From contig CAXFAI010000040.1 of assembly GCA_964001305.1 (NCBI GenBank), positions 1 through 64,000 on the forward strand: 64,000 nucleotides of DNA, in the 5' to 3' direction. Below the pieces are notes generated by a model. That model did no database searches. It saw only the letters and a program-made list of their open reading frames with translations, and was not told the DNA's origin. The stretch's first letter is position 1. Each line of letters starts with the position of its first letter. Below, piece by piece: positions 17,730 through 25,969 of the stretch. The DNA is from CAJXMH01 sp964001305. Its GTDB lineage: Bacteria > Bacteroidota > Bacteroidia > Flavobacteriales_E > Vicingaceae. The position numbers and the translations under genes are program-made.

Positions 17730-18311
17730 ATGAAAACATTACGAAATTTAGTGCTTTTAATAGTTGCTGCTACCACATTAAGCTCTTGTGGTTACAATAG
17801 CATGGTGGCCAAAGATGAAGCAGTTGCTAGTCAATGGGCGCAAGTAGAAAATGTATATCAGCGTAGAGCTGATTTAATTCCAAACTTGGTAAATACGGTA
17901 AAAGGGTACGCTGATTTTGAGCAAAAAACGCTGACAGAAGTGATTGAAGCAAGATCAAAGGCTACTTCTATAAACATAAGTGCCGAGGAATTGAACCCGG
18001 AAAGCATAGCAAAATTTCAACAAGCACAAAATCAATTAAGTGGAGCTTTATCTCGTTTACTTGTTTCAGTTGAAAGGTATCCTGAGTTAAAGGCCAATCA
18101 AAACTTTTTAGAATTACAAGCTCAATTAGAAGGTACAGAAAATCGGATTACCGTAGAGCGGAAGAAGTTTAATGAAGTAACTCAAGATTATAATACCTAT
18201 ATCAAGCAGTTTCCAAGAGTGATTTATGCCTCTTGGTTTGACTTTGAAAAGAAGGGTTATTTTGAGGCGAAAGAAGGAGCTGATGAGGTCCCTGAAGTAA
18301 ATTTTGATTAA
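17730..18311 (+). CDS. LemA family lipoprotein
   Basis: This 193 aa LemA-family protein begins with a lipoprotein signal peptide (MKTLRNLVLLIVAATTLSSCG, lipobox LSSC, Cys20). The body is helical and carries the family core: AQVENVYQRRADLIPNLVNT, VKGYADFEQKTLTEVIEARSKA, and EGTENRITVERKKFNEVTQDYN. The start at 17730 is preferred over 17697 because the latter lies in the htpG terminator and would bury the signal peptide. It is followed after five bases by a TPM-domain gene and then a second one. This trio recurs in Bacteroidota. The role is unresolved; an envelope function is inferred. Confidence 0.9.
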   Translation: MKTLRNLVLLIVAATTLSSCGYNSMVAKDEAVASQWAQVENVYQRRADLIPNLVNTVKGYADFEQKTLTEVIEARSKATSINISAEELNPESIAKFQQAQNQLSGALSRLLVSVERYPELKANQNFLELQAQLEGTENRITVERKKFNEVTQDYNTYIKQFPRVIYASWFDFEKKGYFEAKEGADEVPEVNFD

Positions 18312-18316
18312 CGATT

Positions 18317-18757
18317 ATGGCAAAAGATTCTTTTAGTGAAGAAGAGCAGAAGCAAATCATAAACGCAATTAAGGCTGCGGAAAAACGAACTTCAGGTGAG
18401 ATTAGGGTTCACATAGAAAACCATTGTAAAGAAGATGTTTTGGATAGAGCAGCTTACCTTTTCGAGGAACTTGAAATGCATAAAACAGATGCTAGAAACG
18501 GTGTTCTTTTTTACTTGGCTATGAAAGATCACAAATTTGCTATTTTAGGCGATGTTGGAATAAATCAAAAGGTGCCTAAGGGCTTCTGGGATGAAGTGAG
18601 TCAACTGATGAGTCAACATTTTAGAAAAGAGGATTTTGTTGGCGGTATTTCAAAGGCTGCGGAAATGACGGGAAAGAACTTGGAAGAACATTTTCCTTAT
18701 CAAAAAGGAGATATAAATGAATTGTCGGATGAAATATCGTTTGGAGATGGGAAATAG
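18317..18757 (+). CDS. TPM-domain protein, no signal peptide
   Basis: This 146 aa protein consists of one TPM domain (EEEQKQIINAIKAAEKRTSGEIRVHIE, NGVLFYLAMKDHKFAILGDVGIN, FVGGISKAAEMTGKNLEEHFP). TPM domains occur in plant TLP18.3 and in bacterial YgcG-like proteins; some show acid phosphatase activity. With no signal peptide, this copy should face the cytosol, unlike its neighbour. It sits 5 bases after lemA and overlaps the start region of the next TPM gene, so it is the middle gene of an operon. Confidence 0.87.
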   Translation: MAKDSFSEEEQKQIINAIKAAEKRTSGEIRVHIENHCKEDVLDRAAYLFEELEMHKTDARNGVLFYLAMKDHKFAILGDVGINQKVPKGFWDEVSQLMSQHFRKEDFVGGISKAAEMTGKNLEEHFPYQKGDINELSDEISFGDGK

Positions 18758-19562
18758 GTTTAAACTTTTATTGCTTCTCTTTTTTGTCTCAGTTTCTGTG
18801 TTTGCAGCAGATGATTGTATTCCAAAATCGCCAAACCCACCACGATTGGTAAATGATTTTGCTAATCTAATAGCACCTGCAACCGAAAACCAACTTGAGC
18901 AAGTATTGGTGAAGTTTAATGATACCACATCTACGCAAATAGCGGTGGTTACAGTTAATGATTTATGTGGCTATGATGCTGCTTCGTTTGCTTATGAAAT
19001 AGGAGAAAGTTGGGGAGTTGGAAATGCCGATTTTAACAATGGAATTGTGCTTTTAGTCAAGCCGAAAAAAGGAAAGTCGAAAGGCTATGCCTTTATCGCA
19101 ACTGGTTATGGCTTAGAAGGTGTACTTCCCGATGTAACTGCAAAAAGAATTGTTGAGAATGAAATGATTCCTGCCTTTAAACAGAATAATTATGAGAAGG
19201 GAATTCTGCAAGGGGCTGTTACCATTATGGAAATTACAGGTGGTGAGTATTCCGCGAATCACTACAATAAATCTAAGTCAAAACCATTTTCAGTAATTCC
19301 ATTTCTATTCATATTATTTTTTATTGCCATAATGCTAATGAGCACCTTTAGCAGAGCTAGAAGGTATGCGCATCGCAATAATTTAGGCCTATGGACAGCC
19401 TTGTGGTTGATGGGATCTTCTTCTAGTAGACATCGAGGTCATTACAACCATTTTACTTCTGGAGGAGGAGGTTTTGGTGGCTTTGGAGGAGGCTCTGGCG
19501 GCGGTTTCGGTGGATTTGGCGGTGGAAGCTTTGGGGGAGGCGGTGCCGGTGGTAGCTGGTAA
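18747..19562 (+). CDS. TPM-domain protein with signal peptide, membrane anchor and Gly-rich tail (YgcG-like)
   Basis: Start taken at 18747 (271 aa), where MGNRFKLLLLLFFVSVSVFA is a good signal peptide; in-frame ATGs at 18717 and 18729 are alternatives. The TPM domain follows (LVNDFANLIAPATENQLEQVL, NGIVLLVKPKK, ATGYGLEGVLPDVTAKRIV). Then come a transmembrane helix (VIPFLFILFFIAIMLMSTF) and a terminal run of about 40 residues that is mostly Gly with Phe/Ser. This layout matches YgcG-type proteins with an extracytoplasmic TPM domain. It overlaps the previous gene by 11 bases (more with the earlier starts) and is the third member of the lemA-TPM-TPM set. Confidence 0.88.
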   Translation: MGNRFKLLLLLFFVSVSVFAADDCIPKSPNPPRLVNDFANLIAPATENQLEQVLVKFNDTTSTQIAVVTVNDLCGYDAASFAYEIGESWGVGNADFNNGIVLLVKPKKGKSKGYAFIATGYGLEGVLPDVTAKRIVENEMIPAFKQNNYEKGILQGAVTIMEITGGEYSANHYNKSKSKPFSVIPFLFILFFIAIMLMSTFSRARRYAHRNNLGLWTALWLMGSSSSRHRGHYNHFTSGGGGFGGFGGGSGGGFGGFGGGSFGGGGAGGSW

Positions 19563-19606
19563 ATACTCCTTAATTCAATAAATCCTTATTTGAGTATTTT
19601 CACTAC

Positions 19607-20953
19607 ATGATTATACTCTATGTTATTTCTTCCTTTTTTATCGCATGGATTTGGGTCGATTACTTTCGATTAATCGATATTTATGAAAAAGAGCGATTAA
19701 AGTATTTAATTCTTACATTTTTTTTAGGGGCTTTATCCGTACTATTTGTATTAGGAACTCACTTACTGTTTGTTGATGATTTAAATTTTGATTTGACAGG
19801 CGGGGTTTTAAATGATTTGTTATTCTGTATCCTGCAAATAGGGGTTTTAGAGGAGCTTGCTAAACTGATTCCTTTTCTTTTTATCTATAAGTTTTTTAAG
19901 AAAGAAATTAATGAGCCGATTGATATAGTTGCCTATATGGCTATATCAGCCCTAGGTTTTGCTACATCAGAAAATGTACTATATTTCTCCAATTATGGTA
20001 GCCACATCATTAGTGGAAGGGCTGTACTATCTGTAGTTGGGCATATGTTTTTTGCTTCTCTAACCGCCTATGGTATTATTCAATCTGAGTTCAAAAAAAA
20101 TAGATTGTACGCTTTATTGTTTTTTAGCTTAGCTGCTATTTCTCATGGGCTATACGACTTTTTCTTAATGCATTTTAGCTTTGGAAAGCTTGGGTACTTA
20201 GTCATGCTATTGTTTTATTTAGAAGGCATTTCGGTTTTCGCTGTTATAATGAATAATGCTTTAAACAACTCTAATTTTTTTACCTATAAAAAAGTAATCA
20301 ATAGCTCAAAAGTTTCGAATCGACTTTTGTTATACTACTTAATCGTCTTCGCAATGCAGTTTTGTTTAGTTTCTATTGAGTCTAACTTAAATGAAGCTTT
20401 TTACAATCTTGGTTTAAGCACTTTTCTAACTGCATTTATTGTTTTTATATTAAGTCTTCGCTTAAGCCGGTTTAAACTAATTAAGGGTCATTGGGAAGTG
20501 CTAAAACTTGAATTGCCATTTGGGTATAAAGTTTCAGAAACCGAAAGTAGAATGGGGGTCAGGTATCATATTGTTGTAAAAGGTGAAGCTTATAATGAGG
20601 TATACCTGAATAAGTATTTTGAAGATTTCTTTTGGCTATGTCCTTTGACTAAAAGAAACAAATTGTTAAATAGCACAAAGCTTGGTTATATAGAAGATAA
20701 ACTATTCTTAAAAAATAAAGAGACTTATTATCTATGTAAACTATTTTGGGATCAAAGTAAAACGAGATATGAATATGTTTTACTAAAGCCAAAAGTCTCT
20801 TTTAAGAAATTTACTCAAAGTGGCTTGCCAATTTTTGCTGTGTTACGAAAACCCGATTTTATAGACCTAAATAATAAAGCTTTAAAAATGTCAGATTTTC
20901 AATTTATGACATGGGCTTACCCTAAAAGTTATGAAGAATGGAAGCGCAAGTAA
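19607..20953 (+). CDS. PrsW-like intramembrane metalloprotease with C-terminal soluble extension
   Basis: This 448 aa multi-pass membrane protein has the four motifs of the PrsW/CAAX-protease-like group: EELAK, FATSENVLYF, a His in VVGHMFFAS and ISHGLYDFF. PrsW in Bacillus cleaves an anti-sigma factor; here the substrate is unknown. About eight membrane helices span residues 1-280. A soluble tail of roughly 160 residues follows (from LSRFKLIKGHW), longer than in simple PrsW proteins and without an obvious family. The gene stands alone. It converges on the primary sigma factor gene, with a shared terminator between them. Confidence 0.78.
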   Translation: MIILYVISSFFIAWIWVDYFRLIDIYEKERLKYLILTFFLGALSVLFVLGTHLLFVDDLNFDLTGGVLNDLLFCILQIGVLEELAKLIPFLFIYKFFKKEINEPIDIVAYMAISALGFATSENVLYFSNYGSHIISGRAVLSVVGHMFFASLTAYGIIQSEFKKNRLYALLFFSLAAISHGLYDFFLMHFSFGKLGYLVMLLFYLEGISVFAVIMNNALNNSNFFTYKKVINSSKVSNRLLLYYLIVFAMQFCLVSIESNLNEAFYNLGLSTFLTAFIVFILSLRLSRFKLIKGHWEVLKLELPFGYKVSETESRMGVRYHIVVKGEAYNEVYLNKYFEDFFWLCPLTKRNKLLNSTKLGYIEDKLFLKNKETYYLCKLFWDQSKTRYEYVLLKPKVSFKKFTQSGLPIFAVLRKPDFIDLNNKALKMSDFQFMTWAYPKSYEEWKRK

Positions 20954-21000
20954 CATTAATTTCATTACTTCAAGAAAGAAGAAAGGCCATACAGTATAAA

Positions 21001-21026
21001 AAAAGCCCCGCAATTAGCAGGGCTTT
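21001..21026. terminator. Terminator between PrsW-like gene and sigma factor gene
   Basis: The stem AAAAGCCC / GGGCTTT with internal GC/GC pairing lies between convergent genes. The T-run is strong for the minus strand, where the + strand reads AAAAAAA before the stem, so it mainly ends the sigma factor transcript. Confidence 0.85.
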
Positions 21027-21045
21027 ATCTGTTTGATTGAAAATC

Positions 21046-21909
21046 TTACAAATATGTTTGGAGATTCGTTTGATTTGAAACTCTTCTTAATCTTCTCAAA
21101 CCTCTCTCTTTAATTTGGCGAATTCTTTCTCTGGTTAAACCAAAAGTATTTCCGATCTCTTCCAATGTCATTTCGCTAGTTCCACCAAGTCCGTAGAATA
21201 AACGAATTACTTCTGCTTCCATTCCTTTTAAATAAGAAAGTGTTCTTTCTAAATCTTGGGAAAGTGATTCTTGAAGTAAGCTATCTGTTGGATCAGGAGT
21301 ATCAGAATTTTCTAAAACACTTACCAAACTGTTGTTATCATCATCGTTGCTCATTGGCGCATCAATAGAAACTTGTTTCTTTGACATTTTCAATGACATT
21401 TCAACTTTGTTGACATCCATTTCAGTTAAATCACTTAACTCATCAGCTGTTGGCGTTCTTTCGTTCTTTTGTTCAAACTCATTAGAAGCCTTGCTAATTT
21501 TTTGGATTTCACCTAATCGGTTGTGAGGTAAACGAATTGTTCTAGAATTATCCGCAGCTGCTTTCAAAATACTTTGACGAATCCACCATACCGCATAAGA
21601 GATAAATTTAAACCCCTTTGTATGGTCATAACGTTTTGCCGCTTCAATTAATCCTAAGTTTCCTTCGTTAATTAAATCTTCAAGCGTTAATCCGGTATTC
21701 TGGTATTGCTTGGCAACCGAAATCACAAAACGAAGATTGGCTCTAACCAATCTATTTAGTGCTCTTTCGTCACCATTTTGAATTTGAATGGCTAATTCAA
21801 CCTCTTCTTCAGCCGTAATCATTTCTTCTTTAGAAACGTCTTGCAAATACTTTTCAAGAGACTTGCTCTCTCTTTTAGTAATCTGTTGACTGATTTTTAG
21901 TTGTCTCAT
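21046..21909 (-). CDS. rpoD: Primary RNA polymerase sigma factor (RpoD/SigA, short Bacteroidota form)
   Basis: This 287 aa housekeeping sigma factor lacks region 1.1, as is typical for Bacteroidota. Region 1.2 (KSLEKYLQDVSKEEMITAEEE), region 2 (NLRFVISVAKQYQNTGLTLEDLI, GFKFISYAVWWIRQSIL), region 3 and region 4.2 (TLEEIGNTFGLTRERIRQIKE) are all present. The promoter-recognising helix in region 4 is intact. Unusually for this lineage, a clear Shine-Dalgarno AAGGAG lies 8 bases before the ATG. The gene is monocistronic, with its own terminator. Confidence 0.97.
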   Translation of the reverse strand: MRQLKISQQITKRESKSLEKYLQDVSKEEMITAEEEVELAIQIQNGDERALNRLVRANLRFVISVAKQYQNTGLTLEDLINEGNLGLIEAAKRYDHTKGFKFISYAVWWIRQSILKAAADNSRTIRLPHNRLGEIQKISKASNEFEQKNERTPTADELSDLTEMDVNKVEMSLKMSKKQVSIDAPMSNDDDNNSLVSVLENSDTPDPTDSLLQESLSQDLERTLSYLKGMEAEVIRLFYGLGGTSEMTLEEIGNTFGLTRERIRQIKERGLRRLRRVSNQTNLQTYL

Positions 21910-21917
21910 ATTATATT

Positions 21918-21923
21918 CTCCTT
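21918..21923 (-). promoter_or_regulatory. Shine-Dalgarno site of the sigma factor gene
   Basis: AAGGAG (read on the minus strand) stands 8 bases before the ATG. Most genes in this window lack such a site, as expected for Bacteroidota, so this one fixes the start and may mark strong initiation. Confidence 0.6.
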
Positions 21924-21963
21924 TTTACTAATTATTCAACGATTTTCTACAACAAAAATTATG

Positions 21964-22416
21964 CTAAACTATTTTTTTTCGCTTCACAATTGTTTTGTTT
22001 CGCGCTTGTTCAATAGACCATAACTTAGGGTCGAAAACCAATGGTAAATATCTGTTATACAGGGATAAACGTACTTTGCCAATTTTGTCCAACTCTTTGG
22101 ATGTAGGTTCGCCTGTGTATTCATAGCAATTTATTTTCGGATGTAAATCCATATATGTACGGACAATCTTCACAATGGTTGCCATGACACGATAAACCTC
22201 AAATTTATTGGTCAAGCTATACTCTTCGCCTTCATACTCATCATTAATAACTCCAAAAACAATAGATGTATTTAAAATATTGTTTTGTTTTCTACCAAAC
22301 CTAACTTCGTAATGAACGCCACTTTCTGTTTTAAAGTAATAAGTAGATCCACTTTCAATTGGTGGAGGAATTATTTCATATGATTCAAGTAGTTTACGCA
22401 ATTTACCAAACTGCAA
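21964..22416 (-). CDS. Conserved-looking hypothetical protein
   Basis: This is a soluble 150 aa protein with no signal peptide or membrane segment, ending in a basic tail (VKRKKIV). I do not recognise a family. The mix of strands (YYFKTESGVHYEVRFGRK, NTSIVFGVINDEYEGEEYSL) and a helix (FEVYRVMATIVKIVRTYMDLHP) looks like a folded alpha/beta domain. Codon use is like that of its neighbours. It is upstream of the sigma factor gene on the same strand, 54 bases away, and divergent from the DnaJ/TerB gene. Confidence 0.68.
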   Translation of the reverse strand: MQFGKLRKLLESYEIIPPPIESGSTYYFKTESGVHYEVRFGRKQNNILNTSIVFGVINDEYEGEEYSLTNKFEVYRVMATIVKIVRTYMDLHPKINCYEYTGEPTSKELDKIGKVRLSLYNRYLPLVFDPKLWSIEQARNKTIVKRKKIV

Positions 22417-22503
22417 AATTAGTAAAAAGTAACATTATTTAAAAGCGAAATAACCCAGTTAGAAGCTGAACTATGTCTAATTTTATTCTAAAATAATTGT
22501 TTC

Positions 22504-23259
22504 ATGAAAGGTTGGTTAAAGTGGCTAGGTGCCTTAATTGGATTTAGCATTTTTGGATATTTTGGTGGTATAGTAGGGTTTTTAGTTGGGTCCATGTTTG
22601 ACAATCGGACAGCTTCTAATTGGGATGAGCATTATGCAGCAGGTGATCGCTACACGGGACAGCAGGCTTATCAGCGAAGTAGTACAGGTGATTTTGCAGC
22701 TAGTTTATTAGTGCTAACTGCGGCAGTGATGAAAGCCGATGGAAAGGTTTTAAAGTCTGAATTAAATTATGTTAAACAATTTTACATCAGACAGTTTGGT
22801 GAGGCTAAAACGAAACAACAAATGATGGCACTTCGTGATTTGCTTGACCAGCCAACCGATGTTCGTGGAATTGCTCATCAAATACGCTTTCAAATGCAGT
22901 ACCATAGTCGGTTGCAATTAATTCATTATTTATTTGGAATTGCTAAAGCTGACTTAGAGATTAGTGTTTCAGAAATACATGTGATTCGACGAATTGCAGG
23001 CTTTTTAGGAATTAATAATCCTGATTTTGAATCGATAAAAGCTATGTTTGTTAAGGAGACAGGATCTGATTTTAAAATCTTAGAAATCACTCCTGATGCA
23101 ACGAATGATGAAATCAAAAAAGCGTATCGAAAAATGGCTAAAAAATATCACCCAGATAAGGTAGCTTCACTAGGAGAAGATGTAAAAAAACAAGCTGAAG
23201 AGAAGTTTCGTCAAGTTCAAGATGCGTATGAAAGCTTGAAGAAAGAACGAGGATTCTGA
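22504..23259 (+). CDS. TerB-DnaJ co-chaperone (DjlA-like)
   Basis: This 251 aa protein has an N-terminal membrane segment (LGALIGFSIFGYFGGIVGFLVG), as in DjlA. A TerB-type helical domain follows at about residues 65-175 (AASLLVLTAAVMKADGKVLKSE, IAKADLEISVSEIHVIRRIAGFL). The C-terminal J domain has an intact HPD motif (KKYHPDKVA). J domains stimulate DnaK ATPase, so this probably brings DnaK to the membrane. Its last 43 bases overlap, on the opposite strand, the end of a small secreted-protein gene. Confidence 0.88.
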   Translation: MKGWLKWLGALIGFSIFGYFGGIVGFLVGSMFDNRTASNWDEHYAAGDRYTGQQAYQRSSTGDFAASLLVLTAAVMKADGKVLKSELNYVKQFYIRQFGEAKTKQQMMALRDLLDQPTDVRGIAHQIRFQMQYHSRLQLIHYLFGIAKADLEISVSEIHVIRRIAGFLGINNPDFESIKAMFVKETGSDFKILEITPDATNDEIKKAYRKMAKKYHPDKVASLGEDVKKQAEEKFRQVQDAYESLKKERGF

Positions 23260-23525
23260 TAAGGTAAATCCGTTGTTTCTTTGTATGGGGTATGTTGCGG
23301 TGTTGTCTCTTCTACTTTTTGTTTTAAGGTGTCAGGTTCATTTACTTGGGTGGGCGTAATAAACTTGAACAAACTAAAATCGTAAGAGTTTTTTTTCTCC
23401 GTCGCTTTATCTTGAGGTTCTTGTTGAACTTTTATAATCGAATTTCCATCTGTTTTTGTACTTGCATAAGTGACACCAATACTTAGTATCAACAAGCTAG
23501 ATAAGAGGTAGTATTGCTTTTTCAT
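23217..23525 (-). CDS. Small secreted or membrane-anchored protein, unrecognised
   Basis: This 102 aa protein has a signal peptide or N-anchor (YYLLSSLLILSIGVTYAST) and a hydrophilic, Lys/Gln/Pro-rich remainder. No family was recognised. Support comes from the plausible signal peptide and the lack of any other gene in its 5' part (23260-23525). The last 14 codons lie antisense to the end of the DnaJ/TerB gene, so the true stop region may be under dual constraint. Moderate confidence only. Confidence 0.5.
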   Translation of the reverse strand: MKKQYYLLSSLLILSIGVTYASTKTDGNSIIKVQQEPQDKATEKKNSYDFSLFKFITPTQVNEPDTLKQKVEETTPQHTPYKETTDLPYQNPRSFFKLSYAS

Positions 23526-23611
23526 GCTTGATAATTTTGTCTAAATTAAACATTTCTGCCTATTTGTCAATGGTTTAATAATTGTAAAGAATTGATTTAA
23601 CTTGCATTAAC

Positions 23612-24310
23612 ATGATGACAAAAATTGAAAAGCGTAGACTACTATACTCGTTTGTATTTCCATTTCTATTTGTTTCATTATTAAGCTTAATCAAACTGGT
23701 TGAATGGAACTGGGGGCTTCAATTCACTTCATTTGGAATTTTACCTCGAGAATTGAAAGGGCTAGTTGGAATTCTATTTTCACCACTTATTCATGGAGAT
23801 TTTACTCATTTATTCAATAATAGTATTCCGCTTTTAATGCTTGGTTGGACCTTGTTTTATTTTTACAAAGAATTGGCTCCTAAAATTGTTTTGTGGTCTT
23901 GGGTATTAAGTGGCCTGTACACCTGGATTTCAGCAAGAACTTCCTACCATATTGGAGCAAGTGGATTGGTATACGCATTGTTTGGTTTTATATTCATAAG
24001 TGGATTTATTCGCAGGTCTAATGCTTTAATTGCGATTTCTTTTTTGGTGGCTTTTTTATATGGAAGCTTAGTTTGGGGAATATTGCCATGGGATAAATCA
24101 ATATCATGGGAAGGTCATTTTTGGGGACTTTTTGCAGGCTTGGTCTTAGCTTTTTATTATAGAAAAGAAGGCCCTCAACGAAAGGTACATGTTTGGGAGG
24201 AAGATATTGAGGAGGAGCATACTGGAGTAACACAGGCTAACGGACCAGATGAACTAGAATATGAATATCATTTCATACCCAATGAACCAAACGAAAAAAA
24301 GGAGGGTTGA
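23612..24310 (+). CDS. Rhomboid family intramembrane serine protease (first of three)
   Basis: This 232 aa rhomboid protease has the nucleophile Ser in YHIGASGLVYALFG and the catalytic His in WEGHFWGLFAGL. HGDFTHLFNNSIPLLMLGWTLF is the conserved His/Asn helix. About six membrane helices are followed by a 45-residue acidic cytosolic tail (VWEEDIEEEHTG). A second in-frame ATG follows immediately. It converges on two further rhomboid genes, ending three bases before the stop of the next one. Confidence 0.9.
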   Translation: MMTKIEKRRLLYSFVFPFLFVSLLSLIKLVEWNWGLQFTSFGILPRELKGLVGILFSPLIHGDFTHLFNNSIPLLMLGWTLFYFYKELAPKIVLWSWVLSGLYTWISARTSYHIGASGLVYALFGFIFISGFIRRSNALIAISFLVAFLYGSLVWGILPWDKSISWEGHFWGLFAGLVLAFYYRKEGPQRKVHVWEEDIEEEHTGVTQANGPDELEYEYHFIPNEPNEKKEG

Positions 24311-24312
24311 AA

Positions 24313-25218
24313 CTACTTTTGATTGTTACTAGCCTTAAACAAAAAATCTTTTTCCTCCTTACTCAAGCTATCGTATCCTGATCGTGAAATCTTATCTAAA
24401 ATCTCATCGACTTTGGCTTGCTCATCTTTTTTTCTAGAAGTACTTGATTGTTTACTGCTTTTCTTGCCTTGGCTGTAACGAACTTTCAATTTTTGCTTGC
24501 TAGGTTTAAAAATCGCGATTATAAAATCAGTTGCTGTGTTTACCCATGCGGTAATGTCCATGTTTTTTTGCCAATTTTTGGCAAAGAAAAATCCCAGTGC
24601 TGCACCACCAATATGGGCAATGTGGCCACCTGAGTTTGAGTTAGACATACTTAACAAATCCACCACAAAAAAGAAAATGGCAATGTATTTTAGTTTAACA
24701 CTGCCAATAAACATGAGTCTGATGCTAAAGTTGGGCACATGGGTTGCAATAGCTACTACAATAGCCATAACTGAAGCAGAAGCACCTAAAGCTTTAGAAG
24801 TAGGTAAGGCTAATTCAAAAACTGGAAAAACGTTGTAGAAAATAATATACAGTAAAGCTCCTGCAATACCACCGGCAATGTAAACCGTGTATAATTTCTT
24901 TTCACCTAAAAACTCCACAAACAATTGACCCAAAAAGTAAAGCCAAATCATGTTCATTAAAATGTGCCAAAAATCAAGATGCAAGAACATATAAGTGAGA
25001 ATACTCCAAGGTCTTGTTATCATTCGGCCTAAGTCTGAAGGAACCGCTAACCATTGAGTGGCAAAGTAATCTGCAGATGCCGAAACATTCATCAACCAAA
25101 AGGGTAGAATTAGAAGATGAACAAGAATAAAGACAGCTAAATTGACATATATCAACTTGCTTAGCATGTTGTTATTCTTGAAGTTTAAATCAAATGAATT
25201 CTGATTATTTCCTAGCAT
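24313..25218 (-). CDS. Rhomboid family intramembrane serine protease (second of three)
   Basis: This 301 aa rhomboid has the Ser in ALGASASVMAIVVAI and the His in GGHIAHIGGAALGFFFA. The helix HLDFWHILMNMIWLYFLGQLF is typical. A basic, Lys/Ser-rich tail (KKSSKQSSTSRKKDEQAK) leads to a short helical ending. It is the last gene of the minus-strand set mutL-rhomboid-rhomboid, four bases after the previous stop, and ends three bases from the convergent rhomboid. GASA instead of GASG is a tolerated variation. Confidence 0.92.
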   Translation of the reverse strand: MLGNNQNSFDLNFKNNNMLSKLIYVNLAVFILVHLLILPFWLMNVSASADYFATQWLAVPSDLGRMITRPWSILTYMFLHLDFWHILMNMIWLYFLGQLFVEFLGEKKLYTVYIAGGIAGALLYIIFYNVFPVFELALPTSKALGASASVMAIVVAIATHVPNFSIRLMFIGSVKLKYIAIFFFVVDLLSMSNSNSGGHIAHIGGAALGFFFAKNWQKNMDITAWVNTATDFIIAIFKPSKQKLKVRYSQGKKSSKQSSTSRKKDEQAKVDEILDKISRSGYDSLSKEEKDFLFKASNNQK

Positions 25219-25222
25219 AGGT

Positions 25223-25969
25223 CTAGTAATAAGTATTTGTATTGCTTTTCCAGTACTTAATTAGAATAAAGCCAAATAACATACCCCCTAGATGAGCAAA
25301 ATGTGCCACATTGTCAGCAGGATTATTTGAAAGGCCTAAGTATAGTTCTAAGGCTCCATAAATCATTACAAAATATTTTGCTTTTAGAGGAATAGGGGGA
25401 ATTAATAACATCAATTGAACATTTGGAAATAACATTCCAAACGCTAACAGTATACCAAAAACAGCACCCGAAGCACCTACTGTAGATGTATTGATGAGTG
25501 AGTTAATTTCTCTTGCAGTTGGGTCTACATAATTTTGACCCGATTGAATAATGCTTAAACCTTCGCGAAGTATTAACTCATAATCTTCAGGAGATATATT
25601 ACCAATGATTGATAGAAGTCTTAGTTCAGTTACAAATAATTGAATTAAACCAGCACCTATTCCAGTTATCATATAATAAATAAGAAATTTTTTAGGTCCC
25701 CAGACTTGTTCTAGTATTTTGCCAAACATCCATAATGCAAACATGTTGAAGAAAAGGTGTGTAATTCCACCATGTAAAAACATATAAGTAACCAATTGAT
25801 GAGGCATAAATAAGTCACTTTTCCAATGATGTAGTCCCAGCCAATCGCTTATGTTTATGCCTGATTGATAACCAACAAAAGTGGCTAAAAGCATGAGCCC
25901 GTTTATAATCAGTAGGTTTTTTACTACTTCTGGAATGTTACTTAAAGGGTTGGCTGAGCCGTAATTCAT
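25223..25969 (-). CDS. Rhomboid family intramembrane serine protease (third of three)
   Basis: This 248 aa rhomboid has the Ser in VGASGAVFGILLAFG and the His in VAHFAHLGGMLFGFIL. HGGITHLFFNMFALWMFG matches the conserved His/Asn helix, and WLGLHHWKSDLF matches the L1 region. It begins with ATGA overlapping the mutL stop by 4 bases, so it is translationally coupled to mutL. A mutL-rhomboid-rhomboid order is familiar from flavobacteria (from memory). Confidence 0.93.
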   Translation of the reverse strand: MNYGSANPLSNIPEVVKNLLIINGLMLLATFVGYQSGINISDWLGLHHWKSDLFMPHQLVTYMFLHGGITHLFFNMFALWMFGKILEQVWGPKKFLIYYMITGIGAGLIQLFVTELRLLSIIGNISPEDYELILREGLSIIQSGQNYVDPTAREINSLINTSTVGASGAVFGILLAFGMLFPNVQLMLLIPPIPLKAKYFVMIYGALELYLGLSNNPADNVAHFAHLGGMLFGFILIKYWKSNTNTYY

